From Treponema sp. Marseille-Q3903 (lineage in GTDB: Bacteria; Spirochaetota; Spirochaetia; Treponematales; Treponemataceae): a stretch of 64,000 nt of DNA. The DNA is taken from assembly GCF_014334335.1 (NCBI RefSeq), contig NZ_JACSEU010000001.1, positions 124,001 through 188,000 on the forward strand. Direction: 5' to 3'. The position numbers and the translations under genes are program-made. Position 1 is the first letter of the stretch, and each line of letters opens with the position of its first letter. A model generated the notes under the pieces. The model made no database searches, was not told where the DNA came from, and saw only the letters and a program-made list of their open reading frames with translations. Positions 29,641 through 37,760 of the stretch are shown here, piece by piece.

Positions 29641-31284
29641 ATGTCTAAGAGTGCGATTATTCATGTAGAAAATTCAGATAACATTTTAGAGTTTGCAGAA
29701 TATCTTGCCTCTGCGGGCTGGGCTATTATTTCTGCAGACAAGACAGAAGAATTACTAAAAGAAAATAACATCCCTGTCATTCACGAACCTTCTCTTGTTG
29801 AAAACAACATATATCTTTCAGATTTTTCTCAGCTTATCAGGAGAATTCTTTTGACAAAGCACGGTGTAAACCGGTTTTATGCAAACTCGTCAGATGTCGA
29901 AAACGATATTTGCATAGTGTGCATGAATGTTATTCCCGGATTGAACACCGCAGTTCTTACGAACCAGTTCGACAATCAGCTCATAACTCCAAACTTTCCA
30001 TGCACATCGATTTTACGCAGCTCTACAGGAAACTACGAAAATGTTTTGATACTTACAGACCCATCTGATTATAAAGAAGCGATTATCCAGCTTAAAACAG
30101 ATTCTGTCACAAAGGAATTCAGGACATACCTTGCCGCAAAAGCATTGAACCTTCTGTCAGCATACGACGCAGGGCTTTCCTCGTCATTTTTACAAATAGC
30201 AAATAAATTCAGCAGCAAATATATGAATTATCTGATGATTCCTTTTAAAAAAGAATTCCAGATAAAATGTGGTTCAAATACACAACAAGACGCATGCCTT
30301 TACAAACTTCCGGCAGAGCACGGTGCCACAGGAAATTTCTTAAAATTCCAAGGGCGCGAACTTACGTACAACATTATCGCCGATATTTCATATTCGTGGG
30401 GACAGATAACAAATCTCTACGCTGCGTTAAAAGAACAGTACACAGTAAAAAGCACAAACAGCGACGGTTACGAGTTTACAACTCAGTTTACCCCACTTAC
30501 AGGCACGGTCTTCACAATGGCAGTAAAGTTTTGCACGATTTTAGGCGCAGGACTTTCTTCAAACGTGCTCGATTCATTTAAAAAAACATACACGTACGAT
30601 GCATCAAATACAAAAGATGTCGTGCTAGCGTGCAGCGCCGTAATCGATTCAGCCTCAGCAACAGAGATTATTCAATGTGATTTTGCCGCAATCGTCGCAC
30701 CAAGTTTTACAAACGACGCAAAACAGATACTTTCTCTCAACAAAAAAATCAAATTGATTCCTGCTGTAAAAAACTCTCGCATTCCTTTTAAAGGGAAATT
30801 TATGAACATGAACGGAGGAATTCTCCTTCAAGATATTGATGCAAAACTTTTTAACCACTGGGAAATAAAAACGAAAAACAGACCGTCGCAAATTCAGACT
30901 GATGAAATGGTTTTTGGAATGATGCTTGCGATGGGCGCACGTTCATATTCTGCGGTCATATTAAAACAAAATTCGATAGTTGGAATCTCTCAAGGATGCA
31001 CTTCTACAGCGAACGCAATTCAAGGAGTTCTTTTTGAGGCTGCTAAATATAATGAACGCACAAGCGGTCAAAAAGAGTCTAGAGATTCGACTACATATTT
31101 AGGCGATGTCCTTGTGACTGACGCAGAAATCCCGTTCAACGATACGACAAAACGCCTTGTAGACAGGGGAATTAAAGCAATTATGCAAACAGGTGGAACT
31201 CCAATGGACAAGGAATTTATAGATTATTGTAACGAACGAGAAATTGTGATGGTGTTTACAGATATGACGCACATCTCATTTTAA
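29641..31284 (+). CDS. PurH-like protein lacking canonical catalytic motifs
   Basis: A 547-residue protein whose architecture follows PurH (IMP cyclohydrolase then AICAR transformylase). Recognisable blocks are the N-terminal IIHVENSDNILEFAEYLASA, FQGRELTYNIIAD (PurH QGKELSYNN-type), IVGISQGCTSTANAI (in place of GxGxGQxSR), and the C-terminal IKAIMQTGGTPMDKEFIDYC with MVFTDMTHISF. The transformylase KHxNPCG motif is absent, and the cyclohydrolase S-V-S-D-K motif is replaced by HVENSD. It may be a divergent enzyme, a regulatory homologue or a dead enzyme. It sits 33 bases upstream of mraY. Confidence 0.7.
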   Translation: MSKSAIIHVENSDNILEFAEYLASAGWAIISADKTEELLKENNIPVIHEPSLVENNIYLSDFSQLIRRILLTKHGVNRFYANSSDVENDICIVCMNVIPGLNTAVLTNQFDNQLITPNFPCTSILRSSTGNYENVLILTDPSDYKEAIIQLKTDSVTKEFRTYLAAKALNLLSAYDAGLSSSFLQIANKFSSKYMNYLMIPFKKEFQIKCGSNTQQDACLYKLPAEHGATGNFLKFQGRELTYNIIADISYSWGQITNLYAALKEQYTVKSTNSDGYEFTTQFTPLTGTVFTMAVKFCTILGAGLSSNVLDSFKKTYTYDASNTKDVVLACSAVIDSASATEIIQCDFAAIVAPSFTNDAKQILSLNKKIKLIPAVKNSRIPFKGKFMNMNGGILLQDIDAKLFNHWEIKTKNRPSQIQTDEMVFGMMLAMGARSYSAVILKQNSIVGISQGCTSTANAIQGVLFEAAKYNERTSGQKESRDSTTYLGDVLVTDAEIPFNDTTKRLVDRGIKAIMQTGGTPMDKEFIDYCNEREIVMVFTDMTHISF

Positions 31285-31317
31285 TCATAGATATAAAAAA
31301 TATTTTAAGAGGTAAAA

Positions 31318-32394
31318 ATGATTTATTACTTAGGACAGTATCTTCAACATATTTGGGGCCCGGCAAGACTTTTAAATTCATACGCTGTTCTGATAACTGT
31401 TTCACTTTATCTTGGTTTTTTTCTTTCACGCAAGCTTATTCCAAAATTTTACGAATTCCTTCCGCATGACCGTGGGCGCGAGTTCACAATTAAAGAGACT
31501 TCAGAAGCGTCAAAAGGCAAGCCGACAGGAGCCGGAAGCATTTTCATCACTTTTTTTGTTTTAATCTGCTTTTTGATTTGTCCTATGAACTGGGTGCGCT
31601 CATCGATTGTGCTCCTCACTTGGATTACAATGCTTACCGGATTTTTAGATGACCGCAGCACAACAAGTTGGGGCGAATATCTAAAAGGAGCCCTAGATTT
31701 AATAATCAGCGTCACAACTGCATTCATACTTTATTTTGGGCTCAAACAGATCTCCCCTGACGGACTTGTAAGGTTCTGGTTACCATTTTTTTCAAATGAA
31801 ATCGTAGTAAATCCTGTTGTGTACATAGTGATCACAACGATAATGCTCTGGGCAAGCATAAATACAACAAACTGCACAGATGGCGTAGACGGTCTATCAT
31901 CTTCACTTGTTTTAATTGCACTTCTGACTCTCGGCATGTTGCTCTACTTTATACTCGGTCACAAAGATATTGCCGCATATCTGCTTTTGCCTCATTTTCG
32001 CTACGGTGCAAACTGGGCAATCATGCTTTTCGCAATGGCAGGAGTTGTGATGGGTTATTTATGGCACAACGCATACCCAAGCCACTGTCTGATGGGAGAC
32101 GCAGGAAGCCGAGCTCTAGGATTTTTTATTGGGGTCTGCGTTATGGTTTCAGGAAATCCATTCATAATTCTTGCGACATCGTCAATTATTTTTGTAAACG
32201 GAGGGATGGGTCTTTTAAAAGTGTTCCTGCTCCGTTTCTTTAAGATTAAAGTTTTTGAAAATATAAGGTTTCCGCTCCACGACCACATGCATAAAAACAG
32301 AGGCTGGTCTCCAACTCAAGTTTTGCTTAAGTTTATGATCATGCAGCTTTTAATTACGTGCGGACTGCTCGGAATGTTCTTAAAAATACGATAA
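31318..32394 (+). CDS. mraY: Phospho-N-acetylmuramoyl-pentapeptide-transferase
   Basis: A 358-residue multi-helix membrane enzyme that transfers phospho-MurNAc-pentapeptide to undecaprenyl phosphate, forming lipid I for peptidoglycan. Seen are GKPTGAGSIFI, TGFLDDRSTTSWGEYLKG with the paired Asp, NTTNCTDGVDGLSSS, CLMGDAGSRALGFFIG and PLHDHMHKNRGWS, all MraY landmarks. The gene is separate from any mur/fts cluster here and follows the PurH-like gene. A GAGG ribosome-binding site precedes the ATG. Confidence 0.95.
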   Translation: MIYYLGQYLQHIWGPARLLNSYAVLITVSLYLGFFLSRKLIPKFYEFLPHDRGREFTIKETSEASKGKPTGAGSIFITFFVLICFLICPMNWVRSSIVLLTWITMLTGFLDDRSTTSWGEYLKGALDLIISVTTAFILYFGLKQISPDGLVRFWLPFFSNEIVVNPVVYIVITTIMLWASINTTNCTDGVDGLSSSLVLIALLTLGMLLYFILGHKDIAAYLLLPHFRYGANWAIMLFAMAGVVMGYLWHNAYPSHCLMGDAGSRALGFFIGVCVMVSGNPFIILATSSIIFVNGGMGLLKVFLLRFFKIKVFENIRFPLHDHMHKNRGWSPTQVLLKFMIMQLLITCGLLGMFLKIR

Positions 32395-32429
32395 AAATAA
32401 TGCGGATTTGCCGCACAAAGGAAACAAAT

Positions 32430-33635
32430 ATGGATAAATTTTTTGAAGAAAATCGCAGAGAAATAATAGAGCTGGAAAAGATGCTGACATCTCACATAGC
32501 AATCGCTCCAGAAGGTGGCGGAGACGGAGAGACGGAAAAATGCAACGCTCTGGAAGCATGGCTCAAATCAAAAGGGTTTACAAATATAGAACGATATGAA
32601 GCTCCTGACAGCCGAGTCAGTTCAGGCAGTCGCCCTTCTCTCGTCGTTACAATTCCGGGAAAAGACGATTCAAGCAGAATCTGGGTGATGGCTCACTTAG
32701 ACGTTGTCCCAACAGGCGATCTAAAATTATGGGATTCTGATCCTTGGACAGTCGTTGAAAAAGATGGAAAATTGTACGGGCGCGGCGTTGAAGACGATCA
32801 GCAAGGATTGTGCAGCGCAGCGTTTGCAGGTCTTTATTATATTAAAAACGGACTTACACCTGCTCACACAGTTAAACTCCTTTTTGTAGCAGATGAAGAA
32901 AACGGAAGCCGATACGGAATCCTCTGGCTAATAAAAAACCAAAATCTTTTTACTAAAAAAGACTTGATTTTGATTCCTGACGGAGGCGATCCGGAAGGAA
33001 AAACAATCGAAATCGCTGAAAAAAATATACTGTGGCTGGCAGTTCATGTACAAGGCAAACAGACTCACGGAAGCCGTCCAGATAGCGGAGCAAATGCGTG
33101 CCTAGCAGCGTGCGATCTTAGTTTGCGTTTGCACAACCTAGAAAAAATATTCAATAAAAAAGATGAACTGTTTGAACCTGCATATTCTACATTCCAGCCG
33201 ACAAAGCGTTCAAAAAATGTTGACAGCATAAATATAATTCCGGGCGAAGACACATTCTGCATGGACTGTCGTATTTTGCCATGTTATCACCTCACAGACG
33301 TTCTCGTAGAAGTAGACAAATGCTGCCGTGCAGTTGAGCAAGAATACGGAGTAAAAGTTGAATACACAACTCCGCAAAAATCAGAATCACCGGCAACCCC
33401 GGTAACTGCCCCTGTAGCACAAAAACTAGCCGCCGCAATCAAAAAAGTTCACAACATAGATGCAAAGTTCATAGGAATTGGCGGTGGAACAGTTGGAGCT
33501 GAGCTCCGCAGAGAAGGAATTGATGCCGTTGTTTGGAGTACGCTCGATGACCAGGCTCATCAACCTAACGAATATTGTATCGTAGATAATCTCATAAAAG
33601 ACGCAAAAACTCTTATAGAGCTGTTCAGAGAATAG
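32430..33635 (+). CDS. M20-family metallopeptidase/deacylase
   Basis: A 401-residue protein. It has the M20 zinc-site motifs WVMAHLDVVPTGD (His/Asp), LYGRGVEDDQQG (bridging Asp) and LLFVADEENGS (Glu-Glu), followed by a dimerisation domain. These enzymes cleave dipeptides or N-acyl amino acids in the cytoplasm. I start at ATG 32430, which has AAAGGA six bases upstream. A longer frame reaching 32358 would overlap mraY. The closest groups are Sapep/ArgE/DapE-like; the exact substrate is unknown. Confidence 0.9.
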   Translation: MDKFFEENRREIIELEKMLTSHIAIAPEGGGDGETEKCNALEAWLKSKGFTNIERYEAPDSRVSSGSRPSLVVTIPGKDDSSRIWVMAHLDVVPTGDLKLWDSDPWTVVEKDGKLYGRGVEDDQQGLCSAAFAGLYYIKNGLTPAHTVKLLFVADEENGSRYGILWLIKNQNLFTKKDLILIPDGGDPEGKTIEIAEKNILWLAVHVQGKQTHGSRPDSGANACLAACDLSLRLHNLEKIFNKKDELFEPAYSTFQPTKRSKNVDSINIIPGEDTFCMDCRILPCYHLTDVLVEVDKCCRAVEQEYGVKVEYTTPQKSESPATPVTAPVAQKLAAAIKKVHNIDAKFIGIGGGTVGAELRREGIDAVVWSTLDDQAHQPNEYCIVDNLIKDAKTLIELFRE

Positions 33636-33692
33636 ATTTTACACAGCGGTTTGATTTTTTATAACTTTATATAATTTTTTTTAATTTTCCTC

Positions 33693-33719
33693 TAAACTTT
33701 TTTTTCCATACCCCGAGAA
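33693..33719 (+). promoter_or_regulatory. Sigma-28 (FliA)-type promoter of flaB
   Basis: TAAACTTT (33693-33700), 11 bases, CCCGAGAA (33712-33719). This matches the flagellar consensus TAAAGTTT-N11-GCCGATAA at 13 of 16 positions with the correct spacer. It lies about 105 bases before flaB. Confidence 0.75.
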
Positions 33720-33731
33720 TGTAGTATAGGG

Positions 33732-33780
33732 TGGTGGAAACCCAAAAAGATAAACCACGTCGTGGTTTAAAAGCCCACCA
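33732..33780 (+). promoter_or_regulatory. Structured 5' leader of flaB mRNA
   Basis: TGGTGG (33732-33737) pairs with CCACCA (33775-33780), enclosing a hairpin AAACCAC/GTGGTTT (33752-33768). A loop contains GGA, the core of CsrA sites. The start-site ribosome-binding sequence AGGAG is at 33813-33817. Translational control is possible but not shown. Confidence 0.45.
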
Positions 33781-33824
33781 TGTGTTTTATCTTAATTACT
33801 AACCAAGCTTTATAGGAGATTATT

Positions 33825-34685
33825 ATGGTTATTAATCACAATATGAGCGCAATGTTCGCTCAGCGTTCCCAGGGACTTCAGGATCTTAACCAGCAGAAAT
33901 CAATGGAAAAACTTTCTTCTGGTATGAAAATCAATCGTGCCGGTGATGATGCATCAGGACTCGCAGTTTCAGAAAAAATGCGTTCCCAGATTCGCGGTTT
34001 GAACCAGGCATCTACAAACGCCCAGAATGGTATTTCATTTATTCAGACAACAGAAGGATATTTGCAGGAAACTACAGATATCGTACAGCGCATCCGTGAA
34101 TTGGCAATTCAGGCTTCAAACGGAATTTACTCTTCAGAAGACCGCATGCAGATTCAGGTTGAAGTTTCTTCTCTCATCGCAGAAGTTGATAGAATTGCTT
34201 CATCTGCTCAATTCAACGGAATGAACATGCTTACAGGTCGTTTTGCTCGTCCAACAGGCGAAAACGTTGTAACAGGCTCTATGTGGTTCCACATCGGTGC
34301 TAACATGGATCAGAGAACACAGGTTTACATTGGAACAATGTCAGCAACAGCACTCGGACTTCGCAATCTCGGAGACGAGTCAATTATGACTTTGGAAACT
34401 CCTGATGAAGCTAACCGTGCAATCGGAACTTTGGACGAAGCTTTGAAAAAGATCAACAAACAGCGTGCAGACTTGGGAGCTTATCAGAACCGCCTCGAAA
34501 AGACTGTAACAGGATTGGACGTAGGTGCTGAAAACTTACAGGCTTCTGAATCTCGCATCCGTGATACAGACATGGCTAAAGAAATGGTTAAATTCACAAG
34601 TTCTAACGTGCTCTCTCAAGCCGGCACCGCAATGCTCGCACAAGCTAACCAGAGTTCACAGAACGTACTTTCTTTGCTCCGCTAG
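33825..34685 (+). CDS. flaB: Flagellin FlaB (periplasmic flagellar filament core)
   Basis: A 286-residue spirochaetal flagellin. The N-terminal D0/D1 domain has [37 protein letters not shown] and [10 protein letters not shown]. The C-terminal D0 domain ends [10 protein letters not shown]. The variable middle is nearly absent, as in FlaB proteins of Treponema, which form the core of periplasmic filaments. There is no signal peptide, as expected for a type III export substrate. It is preceded by a sigma-28-type promoter and a structured leader. Its last 55 bases belong to a 152-bp tandem repeat that continues downstream. Confidence 0.96.
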   Translation: MVINHNMSAMFAQRSQGLQDLNQQKSMEKLSSGMKINRAGDDASGLAVSEKMRSQIRGLNQASTNAQNGISFIQTTEGYLQETTDIVQRIRELAIQASNGIYSSEDRMQIQVEVSSLIAEVDRIASSAQFNGMNMLTGRFARPTGENVVTGSMWFHIGANMDQRTQVYIGTMSATALGLRNLGDESIMTLETPDEANRAIGTLDEALKKINKQRADLGAYQNRLEKTVTGLDVGAENLQASESRIRDTDMAKEMVKFTSSNVLSQAGTAMLAQANQSSQNVLSLLR

Positions 34686-35095
34686 GGAAAAAGTTAGTTG
34701 AATTAAAACAAACTGGCGAGCTATTGCGAAGTCAGTTTGCGCAAGCAAACTGAGTAAGCAGACGCTGTAAGCGTATGCGTCCAATGCTCGCACAAGCTAA
34801 CCAGAGTTCACAGAACGTACTTTCTTTGCTCCGCTAGGAAAAGCGTTAGTTGAATTAAAACAAACCGGCGAGCTATTGCGAAGTCAGTTTGCGCAAGCAA
34901 ACTGAGTAAGCAGACGCTGTAAGCGTATGCGTCCAATGCTCGCACAGGCTAACCAGAGTTCACAGAACGTACTTTCTTTGCTCCGCTAGGAAAAAAGTTA
35001 GTTGAATTAAAACAAACCGGCGAGCTATTGCGAAGTCAGTTTGCGCATGCAAACTGAGTAAGCAGACGCTGTAAGCGTATGCGTCCAATGCTCGC
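34631..35095 (+). repeat. Three tandem 152-bp units copying the flaB 3' end, plus a partial fourth
   Basis: Units run 34631-34782, 34783-34934 and 34935-35086, then break off in a fourth copy (from 35087). Each contains the last 17 flagellin codons with stop, a short A/T-rich link and a structured segment. The units are nearly identical; differences include AAACTGG/AAACCGG and GCAA/GCAT in a loop. The first unit's coding part is the true flaB end. In the others the reading frame [17 protein letters not shown] has no ribosome-binding site. Confidence 0.95.
34717..34790 (+). ncRNA. Predicted three-way-junction RNA fold in each 152-bp unit (copy 1 shown)
   Basis: CGAGC-T-ATTG (34717-34726) pairs with CAATGCTCG (34782-34790), nine pairs with one bulge. 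It encloses hairpin CAGTTTGC-GCAA-GCAAACTG (34733-34752, 8 bp with a GNRA-type loop) and hairpin GACGC...GCGTC (34761-34781). Copies recur at 152-base intervals. The closing arm of each copy lies in the next unit's flagellin codons. In copy 3 the loop changes to GCAT while the stem is kept. This is a base-pairing prediction made by eye, not a known RNA family. Confidence 0.45.
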
Positions 35096-35103
35096 GAAAA
35101 TTA

Positions 35104-35158
35104 AAACACGGTAGATGAAACTCCACAATTTTGGACGCTTCGTCGACCGTGTTTTTTT
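35104..35158 (+). terminator. Intrinsic terminator of the flaB transcript
   Basis: AAACACGGT (35104-35112) pairs with ACCGTGTTT (35146-35154), followed by a T-run to 35158. It follows the last repeat, so flaB transcripts should include all repeat units. Confidence 0.75.
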
Positions 35159-35322
35159 ATGCTCACAAAATTATGACGGTTCAAATGAACCCTTTTCTTT
35201 TATTTTGACGGCATTATGTTTCCTCGCTTGCCATGCCCATTACATACCAAAAAAAATTGACACCCATTAGCTTTCCTGTGTATAATTGCTACAAATTATT
35301 TCATTACTAAAGGAGAAAAAGT
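35159..35322. promoter_or_regulatory. Spacer with promoter of the first small lipoprotein gene
   Basis: A good promoter, TTGACA (35257-35262), 18 bases, TATAAT (35281-35286), precedes the lipoprotein start by about 36 bases. The remaining sequence shows no gene. With the flaB repeats it makes up the 637-base gap after flaB. Confidence 0.7.
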
Positions 35323-35778
35323 ATGAAAAAAATGAGTTTGGCAATGGTAATTCTTCTGGCATTAGGACTGGTATTTACATCTTGTAAACAACAGGATACA
35401 GATATGACACTATCTGACCTTGACAACACTGACTGGTTGCTTGGCACATGGGAAATGACGTCTACAGTAGATTACAATATCACAGGTGCTGATGCAGCTA
35501 CAGAAAAGGCGATAAAAGAGAATTTTATGGCTTCACCCACTACGTCTATGACAGTTACAAAAGTTAATGTTGGAATATTTGCCGGAGTGCTTAAAGGATA
35601 CGTTCAAATGGCTGGAAAAGAAGTGCCTGTTCCGGATGGAAAATCTACTATCAGCGTAAAAATAAACAAAGCTAAAACTAAGGTTTCCATATATACGGAC
35701 ACAGAAGTTTCAAAGACAATTGCAGATAAAAAAGTTAATGCAAAAATCTCAATAGCGGTTACTTACACAAAGAAGTAA
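35323..35778 (+). CDS. Small lipoprotein, paralogue 1
   Basis: A 151-residue lipoprotein with signal MKKMSLAMVILLALGLVF and lipobox FTSC (Cys20). The mature part starts with an acidic linker (DTDMTLSDLDNTDWLLGTW). It then shows alternating hydrophobic and polar stretches (TMTVTKVNVGIF; ISVKINKAKTKVSIYTDTE) that suggest a small beta-barrel or lipocalin-like fold with an early GTW motif. No enzyme motif is seen. A paralogue lies downstream with the same promoter-proximal sequence. Function unknown; probably exposed on the outer or inner membrane. Confidence 0.75.
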   Translation: MKKMSLAMVILLALGLVFTSCKQQDTDMTLSDLDNTDWLLGTWEMTSTVDYNITGADAATEKAIKENFMASPTTSMTVTKVNVGIFAGVLKGYVQMAGKEVPVPDGKSTISVKINKAKTKVSIYTDTEVSKTIADKKVNAKISIAVTYTKK

Positions 35779-35812
35779 CAATACCTTAGCAAAATAAAGC
35801 ATTTTATTTACA

Positions 35813-35865
35813 AAAAAAAGCTGCCCTAAAAGTTAGATAAACTTTATAAAGGGCAGTTTTTTTTT
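35813..35865 (+). terminator. Intrinsic terminator between the two lipoprotein genes
   Basis: CTGCCCT (35821-35827) pairs with AGGGCAG (35850-35856), extended by flanking A/T pairs, then eight or more T. Confidence 0.8.
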
Positions 35866-35944
35866 ATAAAAAAGACTTGCCCCCACACACACAACCTCGT
35901 GATATAATGTTGCTATATTATTTCATCACCAAAGGAGAAAAAGT

Positions 35945-36418
35945 ATGAAAAAAATGAGTTTGGCAATTGTAATGCTTTTGGCATTAGGATTGGCATTTAC
36001 ATCTTGTAAACAACCGGGTACACAAGATGCAGATTTGACAGCAGAGGATCTTAACGACACAAGCTGGATGATTGGCACATGGGAAGAAAAATCAGAGAAT
36101 GATTACAACATAAGCGGTATTTCGGATGTGTTAAAAAAAGAGGTTGAAAAAAGGGTGCCATCAGCTCCTGCCCCTACGGAACTAACAGTTACTAAAGATA
36201 ATGTTGACGAATTTGCTACAAAATTAAAAGGATATATCGCAATCGCAGGAAAACCGCAGCCCATCCCGGGTAAAACTGAGACATATACGATTAACATAAA
36301 GATAAACAAGGACAAAACAAAAATTTCTATATACAATGAGACAGAAACAAAAATGGATTTTATGGGAAACAAAGTTAGCGTAAAGATTACAAAAGCTACT
36401 ATTTATACAAAGAAATAA
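35945..36418 (+). CDS. Small lipoprotein, paralogue 2
   Basis: A 157-residue lipoprotein paralogous to its neighbour. It shares the signal sequence and FTSC lipobox, a Trp-containing DLNDTSWMIGTWEEKSE segment, LTVTKDNVDEFATKLKGYIA, and a C-terminal half rich in INIKINKDKTKISIYNETE. The two proteins align over their whole length with clear divergence in the middle. The region from 35917 to the start codon repeats the sequence before paralogue 1 almost exactly (ATTATTTCAT to AAAGGAGAAAAAGT). A weaker promoter has TATAAT at 35903-35908. Function unknown. Confidence 0.75.
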   Translation: MKKMSLAIVMLLALGLAFTSCKQPGTQDADLTAEDLNDTSWMIGTWEEKSENDYNISGISDVLKKEVEKRVPSAPAPTELTVTKDNVDEFATKLKGYIAIAGKPQPIPGKTETYTINIKINKDKTKISIYNETETKMDFMGNKVSVKITKATIYTKK

Positions 36419-36434
36419 CCCTCCCTTAAAAATA

Positions 36435-36462
36435 AAAAACGTCCCTTGTTCGGGACGTTTTT
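36435..36462. terminator. Intrinsic terminator after lipoprotein paralogue 2
   Basis: AAAAACGTCCC pairs with GGGACGTTTTT around a TTGTTC loop. A- and T-rich flanks allow action on both strands, and the STAS gene converges from the right. Confidence 0.8.
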
Positions 36463-36493
36463 CAAAACAAATCACAAATTAAAAACACCGCAA

Positions 36494-37048
36494 TTAACCA
36501 AGCACTACAGAACCGTCAGCTTTAATTGTAAGAATCGCTTTACAATTTGTGCAACGGAAACGCCCTGCATGAGCTGCTTGAAGGCTTCTTCCACAAGATG
36601 GACAAGGAAACAATTTTGGAAACACCGTTCCCATAGACTTGCCTCCGCCATTGCGCAAAAACTCGAGAGCTTCCTCTGTTGTCTCTTTAAGATTAAAAAA
36701 CTGAGAGAATCCCAAAATCTGAAAAACCTCTACAACTTTTTCTTGCACTTCAGAGAGCACAATATCTCCGCCTTTCACTTTTACCATCTTAAGAAGAATA
36801 GTAAATGAGCCGAGTCCTGTTGAAGACACGTAAGAAAGCCTCTTACAATCAAACAATAAATTGAAAAAGCCTGCTCCAATAACTTTTGTCATTTGCTTTT
36901 GGAAAAAAGATGAATTGTAAGTGTCAATATAGCCTTCCAAAATAATCATACAGCCATTTTGGACTCCTGGAATCTTACACAATGTAATTTTAAGAGAATC
37001 ATCTTTGTCGCTATCAAACCCTGAAACAATCGAATTATTTGATTCCAT
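36494..37048 (-). CDS. STAS-domain protein with C-terminal zinc ribbon
   Basis: A 184-residue protein. The N-terminal two-thirds is a STAS (anti-anti-sigma) domain, with MIILEGYIDTYNSSFFQKQM near residue 35, then LLFDCKRLSYVSSTGLGSF, where the Ser-Ser-Thr lies at the site phosphorylated in SpoIIAA-type antagonists. The C-terminus has two CxxC pairs (FPCPSCGRS, FRCTNCKAI) forming a zinc ribbon. That combination is unusual. I use the ATG at 37048, with GGAG seven bases upstream. No anti-sigma kinase gene is adjacent. It is likely a regulatory switch protein. Confidence 0.8.
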   Translation of the reverse strand: MESNNSIVSGFDSDKDDSLKITLCKIPGVQNGCMIILEGYIDTYNSSFFQKQMTKVIGAGFFNLLFDCKRLSYVSSTGLGSFTILLKMVKVKGGDIVLSEVQEKVVEVFQILGFSQFFNLKETTEEALEFLRNGGGKSMGTVFPKLFPCPSCGRSLQAAHAGRFRCTNCKAILTIKADGSVVLG

Positions 37049-37159
37049 TTTGTACTCCTGCAAAAGCATTCTAATAGAAATTATATTTATTGTCTACGAA
37101 ACGTAATTCTTTAAAAATCGTAAAAAAGTATCTTTTACACTTACACAAAAAATTGGTTT

Positions 37160-37759
37160 TTACATGCAGCTTCTGCCCCGAAAACTCAACGAAAGTGTAC
37201 GCTTGTCTATGTACTCAAGGTCGCCTCCCACAGGAATTCCAGTCGCAAGGCGCGTAACTTTTGGAGAACTGGAGAGATTAAGCTCCGTAATCACCTTGTT
37301 GATATATAAGGCTGTCGTATCACCTTCAACTGTTGGATTTGTGGCGATAATGATTTCCGTAATTGCCCCGTCTTTGATTCTATTCAACAAAGGCTGAATC
37401 GCAAGTTGCGCAGGGCCTATTCCTTCGAGCGGTTTTATAAGCCCTCCGAGAACGTGATACAACCCTTTATATTCACCATGAGCCTCGATTGTAGAGACAT
37501 CCTGTGGCTGTTCAACAACGCATATTTGTGTTTTATCGCGGATTGGGTTAGAACATATTGGGCACGGATCAGATTCCGTCCAAGTTCCGCAAACAGAGCA
37601 ATGTTTTATTCTCTCTTGAAGCGTTCCAAGATTTTGTGCAAAGCGTTGAATAAAAGCGGGGTCTTGCCGTAAAAGCCAGTTCACCATTCGCACGGCACTT
37701 TTTTTGCCGATTCCGGGAAGCCGCGAAAAATTGTTGGAAAGTTCTTCAAATGCGTTCAT
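37160..37759 (-). CDS. recR: Recombination protein RecR
   Basis: A 199-residue RecR. The N-terminal helix-hairpin-helix region is LPGIGKKSAVRMVNWLL. The Cys4 zinc finger is CSVCGTWTESDPCPIC near residue 54, the Toprim core is ICVVEQPQDVSTIEAHG, and a closing GGDLEYIDKRTL follows. It works with RecF/RecO to load RecA at gaps. It lies one base after ybaB and completes the classic dnaX-ybaB-recR order. Confidence 0.96.
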   Translation of the reverse strand: MNAFEELSNNFSRLPGIGKKSAVRMVNWLLRQDPAFIQRFAQNLGTLQERIKHCSVCGTWTESDPCPICSNPIRDKTQICVVEQPQDVSTIEAHGEYKGLYHVLGGLIKPLEGIGPAQLAIQPLLNRIKDGAITEIIIATNPTVEGDTTALYINKVITELNLSSSPKVTRLATGIPVGGDLEYIDKRTLSLSFRGRSCM

Positions 37760-37760
37760 T

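Noticed and set aside
32358-32429. Longer M20 peptidase start overlapping mraY
   Set aside because: The ATG at 32430 has AAAGGA at good spacing and matches the usual N-terminus.
34783-35000. Short genes for 17-residue peptides in the flaB repeats
   Set aside because: No ribosome-binding sites precede them; they are copies of the flagellin C-terminus.
34631-35095. Possible CRISPR array
   Set aside because: The unit is 152 bp and repeated almost entirely; there are no variable spacers and no cas genes.
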